DNA from: an uncultured Clostridia bacterium
GTDB taxonomy: Bacteria; Bacillota; Clostridia; Christensenellales; Borkfalkiaceae
Length of the DNA: 64,000 nucleotides
Reading direction: 5' to 3'
Assembly: GCA_944367565.1 (NCBI GenBank)
Contig: CALVWR010000001.1
Location: forward strand, 62,001 to 126,000
The notes beneath the pieces are model-generated. The model had not been told where the DNA came from. It worked only from the letters and a program-made list of their open reading frames with translations, and searched no databases. The translations under genes and the position numbers were made by a program. Shown piece by piece: positions 55,425-63,683 of this stretch (position 1 is the first letter of the stretch; each line of letters starts with the position of its first letter).

Positions 55425-56957
55425 TTATCCCTGCTCCACGAGTTTCTTGTCGTTGATCATGTTGTTGATCGCCGCGACATATGCGCGCACCGCCGCTTCC
55501 ACGATGTCGAGACAAACCGCATGCCCGTTATAGACCTTATCGCCCGACTTGATCTTGACGGTCACTTTTCCCTGTGCGTCCGTCCCGCCGGTGACCGCGT
55601 CGATAAGGAAGTCCACCAACTCGAAATCTTCCCCGCCGACGATCTGCTTGATCGCCGAATAAGACGCGTCGATCGGTCCGAACTTCGAGGACGTGACGGC
55701 TTCCATCTCCTTTCCGTCCTCGTCGATCAGCCTGACGGCGCTCGTCGTCGTGATGGTGTTCCCCACGTTGATCACAAACCGATCGAGGCGGAAACTTTCG
55801 TGGATCTTCATGATCTTTCTGTGCACCAGCGCTTCCAGATCGAGATCGGAAACACTCTTCTGCCTGTCGGCAAGCACCTTGAATTCTTCAAACAGCTCCT
55901 GCAACTCTTCCTTGCTCACCGTGAAGCCCATCTGCTTCAATTTGTCCTCGATGGCGTGCTTGCCGCTGTGTTTGCCGAGTACCATCTTGTTTTCCGTCAG
56001 TCCGACGGACTCCGGCGTCATGATCTCGTACGTCTCGCGGTTGGCGAGAACGCCGTGCTGATGGATGCCCGCCTCGTGCGCGAAGGCATTCTCCCCCACG
56101 ATCGCCTTGTTGGGCTGTACCTTTACGCCCGTGATCGCCGTAAGAAGTTTGCTCGTCTTGAAGATCTGCGTCGTCTCTATATCCGTATACGCGTCGAAAT
56201 AATCCCGGCGGGTCTTTAATGTCATCACCACTTCTTCCAAAGCCGTATTCCCCGCGCGTTCCCCGATTCCGTTGATCGTACATTCGACCTGATCCGCGCC
56301 GTTTAATACCGCCATCAGCGAATTTGCCGTCGCCATACCGAGGTCGTTATGGCAATGCACCGATACCGTCACCTTGTCGATCCCCTTCGCATCCCTGCGC
56401 ACCGCGGCGATGAAATTGCCGTATTCCACCGGCGTCGCGTATCCCACCGTGTCGGGAAGATTGATGGTGCTCGCACCCGCCTCGATGGCGGTTTCCACCA
56501 CGCGGCATAAAAACGGCACGTCGCTGCGGAACGCGTCCTCCGCGGAAAACTCCACATCCTCGCAAAGACTCTTCGCGTAAGCGACCATCTCCTTACAGGT
56601 ATCGATCACCTGTTCTCGGGTCATTTTGAGTTTATACTGCATATGCACGTCGCTCGTGGCGAGAAAGACGTGAATGCGCGGATGCGCCGCCTCCTTCACC
56701 GCCTCGTACGCCGCGTCGATATCCTTTTTCACCGCCCGCGCCAGCGATGCCACGACCGCGCGCTTCACCACCGACGCGATTCCCTTCACCGCCGCAAAAT
56801 CGCCCGGCGACGAAATGGCAAAGCCCGCTTCGATGACGTCCACGCCCAGCGCGTCGAGCTGTGCCGCCATCTTCAGTTTTTCACTTAAATTCATGCTGCA
56901 TCCCGGCGATTGTTCCCCGTCGCGCAGCGTCGTATCGAATATTTTGATCTTACGCAT
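55425..56957 (-). CDS. leuA: 2-isopropylmalate synthase
   Basis: A 510-residue enzyme that condenses 2-oxoisovalerate with acetyl-CoA, the first leucine-specific step. 'IFDTTLRDGEQSPGCSMNL' and 'VSVHCHNDLGMATANSLMA' are diagnostic, and the C-terminal LeuA dimer domain for leucine feedback is present. The ATG at 56957 lies eight bases after GGAG and overlaps the ilvN stop by eight bases; the frame to 56993 lies inside ilvN. Confidence 0.96.
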   Translation of the reverse strand: MRKIKIFDTTLRDGEQSPGCSMNLSEKLKMAAQLDALGVDVIEAGFAISSPGDFAAVKGIASVVKRAVVASLARAVKKDIDAAYEAVKEAAHPRIHVFLATSDVHMQYKLKMTREQVIDTCKEMVAYAKSLCEDVEFSAEDAFRSDVPFLCRVVETAIEAGASTINLPDTVGYATPVEYGNFIAAVRRDAKGIDKVTVSVHCHNDLGMATANSLMAVLNGADQVECTINGIGERAGNTALEEVVMTLKTRRDYFDAYTDIETTQIFKTSKLLTAITGVKVQPNKAIVGENAFAHEAGIHQHGVLANRETYEIMTPESVGLTENKMVLGKHSGKHAIEDKLKQMGFTVSKEELQELFEEFKVLADRQKSVSDLDLEALVHRKIMKIHESFRLDRFVINVGNTITTTSAVRLIDEDGKEMEAVTSSKFGPIDASYSAIKQIVGGEDFELVDFLIDAVTGGTDAQGKVTVKIKSGDKVYNGHAVCLDIVEAAVRAYVAAINNMINDKKLVEQG

Positions 56958-57465
56958 CTTCTTCTCTCCTTTCTTCGCTGAATATCTTGTCACCTCTCTG
57001 CAACGCCGCCAGCCCCGTCCGCACGATCTCCAGGATCGTGAAAGGTTCGAGCATCCTTAAAAACGCCGTCAGTTTGTTCGCGTCCCCCGTCGCTTCCAGC
57101 ACAAGCGATTCCGCCGACACGTCCACCACGTGCGAACGGAAAATGTTGGAAATTTCGAGGATCTCCGCACGCGTATCCTTTGTCGTCCTAACCTTGACAA
57201 GGAGAAGTTCCCGATACACGGCGCTTTCCTGCTTTAAGATTTCCACCTTGATCACTTCCACGAGTTTGCTCACCTGCTTCGTGATCTGATCCACGATATA
57301 TTCGTCGCCGCAGACCACCACCGTCATGCGCGAAACTTTCGGGTTTTCCGTTACCCCCACCGTCAGACTTTCGATGTTGTATCCTCTTCTCGCAAACAGT
57401 CCGCTCACGCGGCGCAAAACGCCAGAATGATTCCTGACCAGTACGGACAATACGTATTTTTTCAT
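56950..57465 (-). CDS. ilvN: Acetolactate synthase small (regulatory) subunit
   Basis: A 171-residue regulatory subunit with an N-terminal ACT domain (about 1-75, 'YVLSVLVRNHSGVLRRVSGL', 'RRGYNIESLTVGVTENP') and the AHAS small-subunit C-terminal domain. It binds valine and tunes IlvB. The ATG at 57465 follows GGGGAGGAG. It is the first gene after the T-box leader; the longer frame to 57693 runs through that leader and is not coding. Confidence 0.95.
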   Translation of the reverse strand: MKKYVLSVLVRNHSGVLRRVSGLFARRGYNIESLTVGVTENPKVSRMTVVVCGDEYIVDQITKQVSKLVEVIKVEILKQESAVYRELLLVKVRTTKDTRAEILEISNIFRSHVVDVSAESLVLEATGDANKLTAFLRMLEPFTILEIVRTGLAALQRGDKIFSEERREEDA

Positions 57466-57497
57466 TTCCGCTCCTCCCCGGTTCTTTCTTAAAGTAT

Positions 57498-57542
57498 AAA
57501 AAAATCTCCGCCGCAAAATAATAAATATTTTGGGACGAAGAT
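57498..57542 (-). terminator. Regulated terminator of the T-box leader
   Basis: ATCTTCGTC (57542-57534) pairs with GGCGGAGAT (57512-57504), using G-U pairs. An inner CAAAATA/TATTTTG helix has a five-base loop, and seven T follow (57504-57498). It competes with the antiterminator that contains the T-box sequence. Confidence 0.85.
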
Positions 57543-57762
57543 GTTTCCGCGCGTTACCACCCAAATTGACCGCATCCGCAGCCCACTCAGCAGGGGTTGA
57601 ACCCTCGGTCTGTAACGGGACCTTTCCCCGGACGTCCATACTTTCCGAAGCGTTCCGGACGTCTGCTCCGAAGGGAGTCGGATTTTTTCGCACTGTCCGC
57701 TCGCACCGACCGCGGACTCTCTGAAAGCTGCCGTTTCAAAACCCTTTTTCTTCATCGTCGCA
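57498..57762 (-). ncRNA. T-box leader of the branched-chain amino-acid operon
   Basis: The 5' leader of ilvN shows T-box features. In minus-strand order: stem I with AGAGAGTCC and GGTCGGTGCGAGCGGAC (about 57722-57695), a specifier region GACTCCCTTCGGAGC (CTC, Leu, at 57677-57675 is my best reading), the T-box GGGTGGTAACGCG (57562-57550, a variant of GGTGGTACCGCG), and a terminator. Uncharged tRNA binding should open the terminator so the operon is made when leucine is short. The specifier is tentative. Confidence 0.85.
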
Positions 57763-57783
57763 TTTAAAATTCAGATTGATTAG

Positions 57784-57812
57784 ATTTTAACAAAACACCT
57801 GCGTTTTGTCAA
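57784..57812 (-). promoter_or_regulatory. Promoter of the T-box-controlled ilv/leu operon
   Basis: TTGACA (57812-57807), a 17-bp spacer and TAAAAT (57789-57784) on the minus strand. Transcription should start near 57777, just upstream of the T-box leader. It lies 44 bp after the phoU stop codon. Confidence 0.88.
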
Positions 57813-57855
57813 CGGATTTTAGGCAGAATTCGCGTTTTTTTTCAGCTGTAGCGAT

Positions 57856-58512
57856 TCACTGGAACTTGACGCGCTCGCCCGTTCCTTCGTATTTTGTCCA
57901 CTCGCACACGTTCACCGCGTGATCCCCGATCCGTTCAAAATACTTTGCAATCATCATCAGAACCAGCGCGTCGTCGGCATTTTCGGGGTCTTTTTTCATG
58001 AATTCGATCAGACCGTTTTTGACCTCGATGAACAGTTCGTCCATCCTGTCATCCTTCTTTGCCGTTTCGTCGGCAAGCCTTTCGTCGGCAAAGATAAAAC
58101 TGTCCACGCTGTTTTTCACCATGTCTTTCGCTAAAATCCCCATCATTTTCAGCCGCACCGCGTCGGCTTTCAGTACCACCCCGCCGTTTGCCGCGATCAG
58201 CTCTCCGATGTCCCCCGCCTGATCGCCGATCCTCTCGATGTCCGTGATCACTTTCAGCGTTGTGGATACCGCACGGAAGTCCGCCGCCACCGGCTGTTCC
58301 CTCAGAAGAAGCCGCATACACATCCGCTCGATCTCCATTTCGTATTCGTCCACTTTCTTGTCCCGTCCGTGAATCTCCGCCGCAAGTTCCGTGTCGTTTT
58401 CCGTGAGAGCCGTGACCGTCTGATCGATCATATCCTCCACCAGAACGCACATCTCTTTCAGGCGCATATTCATTTCCGCAAGTCCTTCTTCCAGATACTT
58501 TCTCGCACTCAT
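57856..58512 (-). CDS. phoU: Phosphate signalling protein PhoU
   Basis: A 218-residue all-helical protein of two PhoU repeats; metal-binding 'RIGDQAGDIGELI' and 'RIGDHAVNVCEW' carry the E/D-x-x-x-D motifs. It links PstB activity to the Pho two-component system and restrains phosphate import. The ATG at 58512 is preceded by GGAGG. It is the last gene of the pst operon, 13 bp after pstB. The longer frame to 58602 lacks support. Confidence 0.95.
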   Translation of the reverse strand: MSARKYLEEGLAEMNMRLKEMCVLVEDMIDQTVTALTENDTELAAEIHGRDKKVDEYEMEIERMCMRLLLREQPVAADFRAVSTTLKVITDIERIGDQAGDIGELIAANGGVVLKADAVRLKMMGILAKDMVKNSVDSFIFADERLADETAKKDDRMDELFIEVKNGLIEFMKKDPENADDALVLMMIAKYFERIGDHAVNVCEWTKYEGTGERVKFQ

Positions 58513-58525
58513 TTCGATTCCTCCC

Positions 58526-59332
58526 TCAGCCGAATCTGCCCGTAATATAATTTTCCGTCTGCTTTTGTGCAGGCGACGTAAATACTTGCTCCGTGTCACC
58601 ATATTCTATCAGATCTCCCAACAAAAAGAACGCCGTTCTGTCCGATATCCGCACCGCCTGCTGCATATTGTGCGTCACGATCACCACCGTTACTTCCTTT
58701 TTCAGTTCCATGCAGAGTTCCTCGATCTTTCCCGTCGAAATGGGATCGAGCGCGCTCGTCGGTTCGTCCATCAAAATGATCTGCGGACCTACCGCAAGCG
58801 CGCGGGCGATGCAAAGCCGCTGCTGCTGTCCGCCGGAAAGTCCCAGCGCCGACTTGTTCAGCCGGTCCTTGAGTTCGTCCCACATCGCCGCCTCTTTCAG
58901 CGATTTTTCCACGATCTCGTCGAGATCGGCGCGCTTACGAATCCCGAACGTCCTCGGTCCGTACGCGATATTGTCGTATACGCTCATCGGAAACGGATTA
59001 GGCTTCTGAAAAACCATCCCCACGTTCTTTCTCAGTTCGTTCACGTCGACGTCGCCGTAAATATCCACGTCACCTATCTTGAACTCGCCCGTGATCCTGC
59101 ATCCCGCTACCAGATCGTTCATGCGGTTGAAACATTTCAAAAACGTGCTCTTACCGCAGCCCGAAGGACCGATGAACGCCGTGATCTGTTTTTCGGGAAT
59201 GTCGATGGATATATTTTTAAGCGCCTGAAAATCTCCGTAATAAAGATCGGCGTTTTTTACCTGTATTCTTCCGCCGTAGCGGGCGATCTCCCCGCCGTCA
59301 GCTTTGCTTTTTTCCTTTCTTTTTGCAAACAA
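58526..59332 (-). CDS. pstB: Phosphate ABC transporter ATP-binding protein PstB
   Basis: A 268-residue ATPase. Walker A is [20 protein letters not shown], the signature LSGGQQQR and Walker [16 protein letters not shown]. Phosphate-type '[21 protein letters not shown]' is diagnostic. I propose the TTG at 59332 as start because AAGGAG lies nine bases before it, giving a 35-bp overlap with pstCA. A start at 59374 has no ribosome-binding site. This non-ATG start inside the preceding gene may lower its translation. Confidence 0.92.
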   Translation of the reverse strand: MFAKRKEKSKADGGEIARYGGRIQVKNADLYYGDFQALKNISIDIPEKQITAFIGPSGCGKSTFLKCFNRMNDLVAGCRITGEFKIGDVDIYGDVDVNELRKNVGMVFQKPNPFPMSVYDNIAYGPRTFGIRKRADLDEIVEKSLKEAAMWDELKDRLNKSALGLSGGQQQRLCIARALAVGPQIILMDEPTSALDPISTGKIEELCMELKKEVTVVIVTHNMQQAVRISDRTAFFLLGDLIEYGDTEQVFTSPAQKQTENYITGRFG

Positions 59333-61121
59333 CTTTCGTATCTCCTTGTAATTTCGATAACTTCTTCCCGACAAAATCCGCCGCCAGATTCAGAATCAGC
59401 ACCAGCACGATAAGCACGCACGCCGTGGCGTACGCTTCGTTGATATACCGGTTTTCCCCCGCGAATCTGTAAAGCGCGACGGCAAGCGTCGTTCCGCCGC
59501 TCAGAAATCCCGCAGGCATCGCCGCGACCACGCTTCCCGTCGTATAAAGGAAGGGCGCGGATTCGCTGATCACGCGGCTCATGGCGAGAATGATCGCCGA
59601 GAAAATGCCGGGAAGCGCGCTAGGAAGAACGACCTTGAAAATCGTGCGCACCTTGCCTGCGCCGAGAGCAAACGAACCTTCCCTGAGTCCGTCGGAAACC
59701 GATTTCAGGCTTTCTTCCGTGGAACGGATGATCGTGGGGAGCAGCATCAGCGTGATGGTCAGTCCCCCTGCCAAGATGGACGGATAACCGCCGAACCAGA
59801 CGACGAAGGTCACCGTGCCGAACAGCGCGTACACGATGGAAGGGATGCCGCTTAAAATGTCGATACACGAGCGGATGAGCCGCACGAGAAGATTCCCCTT
59901 TTTCGTGTATTCGTTGAGATAGATCGCCGTAGCGATACCCAGCGGTACGGAGACGATCAGGCTCAGGAACACCACCGCGAGGGTGGTGACGATACTCGAC
60001 GCAAGCGTATAGACGATATGTCCCGACGAATCGATCTCCGTGGTATATTCCCCGAAGAGGAAATGCCAATCGATATGTCCCACGCCCTTGACGAGGACAA
60101 AACCGACGACGAAGACCAGCGCGACCGCCGCCACACAGCTGCAGATCCAGCAGAGAATTTTGCCGAATTTTTCGATCTTCAGTTTATAAGCGAACTTATC
60201 CAGCCAGCCGACGGAAATTTTTCTGCCGTTTTTCTGTTTTTTCTTTTCGCCGGAAACCAACCCGAAAAGCAGGTTGATGATGAGGATAAAGATCAGCAGC
60301 ACGACGCCCGTGGCGATGAGCGCGCCGCGGTGCAATTCGTTGGCGTAGCCCATTTCCAGAACGATGTTCGCCGTCAGCGTGCGGAAGCTCAGAAACAGTC
60401 CCGAAGGGTAATTGACGGCGTTGCCCGCGATCATGACCACCGCCATGGTCTCGCCGACGGCGCGCCCCACGCCGAGGATCAGCGACGCGACAATCCCGCT
60501 TTTCGCGGCGGGAACGACGGTTCTGAATACCGCCTGTTCGTGCGTGGCGCCCAGTGCCCGCGCGCCCTCGTAATAACTCGCCGGAACGGCGTCCAGACTC
60601 GTTTTCGAGAGGGCGACGACGGTGGGCAGAATCATGAGTCCTAAAATAACGGAGACCGATAAGATTCCGCTGCCGCTGCCGTTGGAGGAAAAATTTCCGA
60701 GGAGCGGCAGAAGCACCGACATTCCGAAAAAGCCGTAGATGACGGACGGAATCCCCGCCAGCAGATTGACGATTGCGGAAAATACGCCTCTGATCGGTTT
60801 CGGACAGAAGCGGGAAATGAATACCGCCGTAAAAAATCCGAAAACCCCGCCGACGATGAGCGCGCCCACCGTCCCGACGACGGAGCCGACGATCATCTTG
60901 AACACGCCGTAACTTCCGTTCACGACGCCGGTATAATTATCGGTCGTATCGGGCGCCCACGTCGTTCCGAACAGAAACCGGAAAAATCCGATCTGCCGGA
61001 ACGCCGGAATGCTTTCCGCAATGAGAAACACAAATATGGTGATAACGGCAATTATGCAGATAATCGCCGTTATCATGAACAAGCCTTTGCTTGCCGCTTC
61101 GCCTGTACTGATTCTTTTCAT
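59298..61121 (-). CDS. Fused phosphate permease PstC-PstA
   Basis: A 607-residue membrane protein that is PstC (about 1-290) and PstA (about 315-607) in one frame. The PstC half has [20 protein letters not shown] and '[18 protein letters not shown]'. The PstA half has '[20 protein letters not shown]' and '[17 protein letters not shown]'. A basic linker ([17 protein letters not shown]) joins them, so each half keeps its six helices and own EAA loop. The two are usually separate genes. The ATG at 61121 overlaps the pstS stop as ATGA; the frame to 61235 lies inside pstS. Confidence 0.93.
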   Translation of the reverse strand: MKRISTGEAASKGLFMITAIICIIAVITIFVFLIAESIPAFRQIGFFRFLFGTTWAPDTTDNYTGVVNGSYGVFKMIVGSVVGTVGALIVGGVFGFFTAVFISRFCPKPIRGVFSAIVNLLAGIPSVIYGFFGMSVLLPLLGNFSSNGSGSGILSVSVILGLMILPTVVALSKTSLDAVPASYYEGARALGATHEQAVFRTVVPAAKSGIVASLILGVGRAVGETMAVVMIAGNAVNYPSGLFLSFRTLTANIVLEMGYANELHRGALIATGVVLLIFILIINLLFGLVSGEKKKQKNGRKISVGWLDKFAYKLKIEKFGKILCWICSCVAAVALVFVVGFVLVKGVGHIDWHFLFGEYTTEIDSSGHIVYTLASSIVTTLAVVFLSLIVSVPLGIATAIYLNEYTKKGNLLVRLIRSCIDILSGIPSIVYALFGTVTFVVWFGGYPSILAGGLTITLMLLPTIIRSTEESLKSVSDGLREGSFALGAGKVRTIFKVVLPSALPGIFSAIILAMSRVISESAPFLYTTGSVVAAMPAGFLSGGTTLAVALYRFAGENRYINEAYATACVLIVLVLILNLAADFVGKKLSKLQGDTKVVCKKKGKKQS

Positions 61122-62005
61122 TTGATTTCGCTGAACTTTTTGATCGCTCCCGTATAGATGTCGAAAAGCTGTTCGAGAGTGAGATTGTCGATGTCGTTGG
61201 CGGGATTGACCACTACGGCAACCGCGTCGAGACAAAGCGTATTTTCCACATATGCCGCGTTGGGACTGGACGAACTCGCAAGACCGATGGTGTTGCCCGT
61301 CGCGTCGTTCTGTACGCCCGTTCTTCCGCCGCCCGAACCGGGATATTGCTGCGCAACGGTCACGTTGGGCTGTACCGTCTTATAGGCGGCGACCAGTTTC
61401 TCCATGACTTCCGTCATCGACGTGGACCCGATAATCGTGATGGTCGTCGCCTCACTGATCGTCGCCGGCGTGTACGTCCCGGGCGTCCTGTCGGGATCCT
61501 GAATCAGACCGGACGTCAGCACGGTATCGTTCATCGCGGTCGCGCTCATACAGAAGTTATAAAAATCCTGCGCGGCGGGCGTGATCACGTTATCCGCACG
61601 CGTCAGCATCAGAAACGGACGCTGAATCGCATACGATCCGTTCTGGACGTTTGCCGCAGTCGCCTCCACGCCGTTTACTTTGACGCTCTTCACTTCGTCC
61701 GTCACGGACGCAAGAGAAACATAGCCGATGGCGTTTTCGGCGGCGGAGACCGACGCGATGACGTTGGACGTCGCAGACAGTTCCTGACGGTTCTGCACGA
61801 AAGAATATTCGCTCGTATCCCCTCCGGTGATGTCGTCGAGCGTCACGCCGTCCTTTTCGACGACTTTCTCGAACGCTTCGCGCGTGCCGCTTCCGTTTTC
61901 TCTTATGACGACGAGAATGTCTTTTTCACCCTGATTGCAGCCGGTTGCCGCAATACCCGTAACGGCCAGCATCGCCGCTACTGCCAAAACCAATAGTTTT
62001 TTCAT
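61118..62005 (-). CDS. pstS: Phosphate-binding lipoprotein PstS with permuted domain order
   Basis: A 295-residue lipoprotein (lipobox A-A-T-G-C, Cys23) that should bind phosphate for PstCA-PstB. The order of its parts differs from textbook PstS. Residues 28-170 contain VVIRENGSGTREAFEK, AIGYVSL and 'GSYAIQRPFLMLT', normally the second half. Residues 188-295 contain IIGSTSMTEVMEKL, GSGGGRTGVQNDA, 'LDAVAVVVNPANDIDNLT' and EQLFDIYTG, normally the first half. Both phosphate-contact loops are kept, so the fold can close as a circular permutant. AAGGAG precedes the ATG, and a Pho box lies upstream. Confidence 0.92.
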   Translation of the reverse strand: MKKLLVLAVAAMLAVTGIAATGCNQGEKDILVVIRENGSGTREAFEKVVEKDGVTLDDITGGDTSEYSFVQNRQELSATSNVIASVSAAENAIGYVSLASVTDEVKSVKVNGVEATAANVQNGSYAIQRPFLMLTRADNVITPAAQDFYNFCMSATAMNDTVLTSGLIQDPDRTPGTYTPATISEATTITIIGSTSMTEVMEKLVAAYKTVQPNVTVAQQYPGSGGGRTGVQNDATGNTIGLASSSSPNAAYVENTLCLDAVAVVVNPANDIDNLTLEQLFDIYTGAIKKFSEIK

Positions 62006-62037
62006 TTTTCTACTCCTTTTTTTCCTTTGTTGCCATC

Positions 62038-62103
62038 ATTGTAGCAGACAAATGTAATAAATTTACGCCGAAAGTTGTAAAGAAAATGTAAAAAAATTGT
62101 ATT
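62038..62103 (-). promoter_or_regulatory. pstS promoter with Pho box
   Basis: On the minus strand TTTACA (62092-62087) and TTTACA (62081-62076) repeat with an 11-bp period, preceded in phase by AATACA (62103-62098); ATTACA (62058-62053) lies further down. This is the TT(A/T/C)ACA-N5 pattern of a PhoP box. A -10 TACAAT lies at 62043-62038 with no good -35, as expected for an activated promoter. Confidence 0.8.
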
Positions 62104-62212
62104 TGAAAAAACTTCTCGCGCCGACGGCATTTTTCAAACCGCAAGGTTCCGAAACGACCGCCGGTTTTTTTGACGTCAGCATACCTTCCTTCTTTGACAG
62201 ACGCATCCCGTC

Positions 62213-62244
62213 AAAAAGGACGCCGCGTAAAAAACGAGGCGTCC
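62213..62244 (-). terminator. Terminator of the GH13 gene
   Basis: On the minus strand GGACGCC and GGCGTCC pair around a 13-base loop and are followed by TTTTTGAC. It lies about 130 bp after the GH13 stop codon. The remaining sequence of the 370-bp gap (62104-62212, 62245-62375) shows no gene I can support. Confidence 0.65.
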
Positions 62245-62375
62245 CGATCATACCATATAGAATTCAGATCCGTTTTGCTTTTGTTTCCGTAAGGCAGATT
62301 TATCCGCATTTTCCGAAAAATCTTTCCGTCGGCGATAAACTGCGTTTCTACAAGGAAGCCTTGGGCAAAAATCCT

Positions 62376-63683
62376 TTATTTGCGGACATATACCGCCGTT
62401 TCAAACGGCAAATACCTTCCGCCCGCATCCCGTGCGGTATGCCCGTAATTGGACAGAACAAGACGGAATTCTCCCGCGGGAACGCAAATTTCGTTTTCCC
62501 GACCGAAGTTGCAGACGACGAGAACCTTTTCCTCCTCATAGGCGCGCAGATAGACAAAACAGCCTTTCTGCCCGTCGGTGAGATCGGCAAAACTTCCGTA
62601 CCTGACCGCACGACTCTGCTTTCTGAATGTCAACAGCATTTTGTAAAACCTGCGCACGGACTTTTCCGACCGCGCGTCCTTTTCCGCATTGACTTCCGCC
62701 CCGCGCGAATGCAGAGGAATCCACGGTTTGCCCGTTCCGAACCCGAAGTTTTCCCCGCCCGTCCAGGCAACGGGTCGTCGAACGTTGTCACGGCTGCCGG
62801 AATTGATCTTTTCCATCAGCTCTTCTTCCGGCATTTTTCCGTGATTTTCACGATAGTAATTCCATGTTTCCACATCGTTGAAATCGGTTATTTTCTCATA
62901 ATGCGGATCCGGCGTGCCGAACTCCTGTCCCTGATAAATGAACGGAATTCCCCTGAGCAGATAAAACATGGCGGCATACATGGCGGCGCATTCGCAGCGC
63001 AACGTCGTATCGTTTCCCAGCCTCGAAATATAATGCGCCTGATCGAGATTATCCGTAAATAACGTATACAAAAGATTATGCCTCGCCGTAAAATTCTGCC
63101 ATTTTACGAGAATATCGCGCACTTCGTCGATCTCATAGGGACAACGGTCGAATTTTCTTCCGCGCCCGACGCCGATATGCTCGAACTGAAAAATGCAGGT
63201 CAGTTCGCGTCTGCCCTCTCCGCAGATATCGATGATGTCCTTTTCGCCGGACTGACATTCCCCCACCGTAAAGATATGGCGAGTCTTTTCTCTGTCAAAC
63301 AATTCGCGGATATATTCATGCAGGCGCGGACCGTTCAACATTTTTCCCTGCCGAAAATCTTTGGAAATATAATCCAGTACGTCGCAACGAAAACCGTCCA
63401 CGCCTCTGTCTACCCAGAAATCCACCACCGCACGCATTTCTTCCCGTACGCGCGGATTTTCCCAGTTGAGGTCGGGCTGTTGCACGGCAAAAGAATGAAG
63501 ATAGTATTCTCCCGTCGGCTCGTTATATTCCCATGCGGAACCGCCGAAGCATGCTTTCCAGTCGTTGAAAGGCTTTTCCGCCCAATAATAGTCGTGATAG
63601 GGATTGTCCCGCGATTTGCGCGCTTGTTGAAACCAGAAATGTCTGTCGGAAGTATGGTTCGCCACCAGATCCATGATCAGTTT
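62376..63683 (-). pseudogene. 5'-truncated GH13 oligo-alpha-glucosidase
   Basis: The frame encodes a GH13 enzyme of the oligo-1,6-glucosidase type but only from [13 protein letters not shown] onward. The first ~85 residues, including the initial barrel strands and start codon, are missing. The nucleophile Asp (DGFRCDVLDY), acid/base Glu (FTVGECQ) and 'GIPFIYQGQEFGTPD' are present. Conserved region IV, normally ENHDQPR, reads DNLDQAH, so the transition-state His is a Leu. The frame continues past 63683 to 63755, but those codons are antisense to the GH94 gene. As it stands it cannot make an active enzyme. Confidence 0.8.

Noticed and set aside
57489..57755. 88-codon minus-strand frame with ATG in the ilvN leader
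   Set aside because: It lies wholly in the T-box leader and is explained by that RNA; no ribosome-binding site of note.
62097..63062. 321-codon plus-strand open frame
   Set aside because: Antisense to the GH13 remnant and runs through the pstS upstream region; no domain seen.
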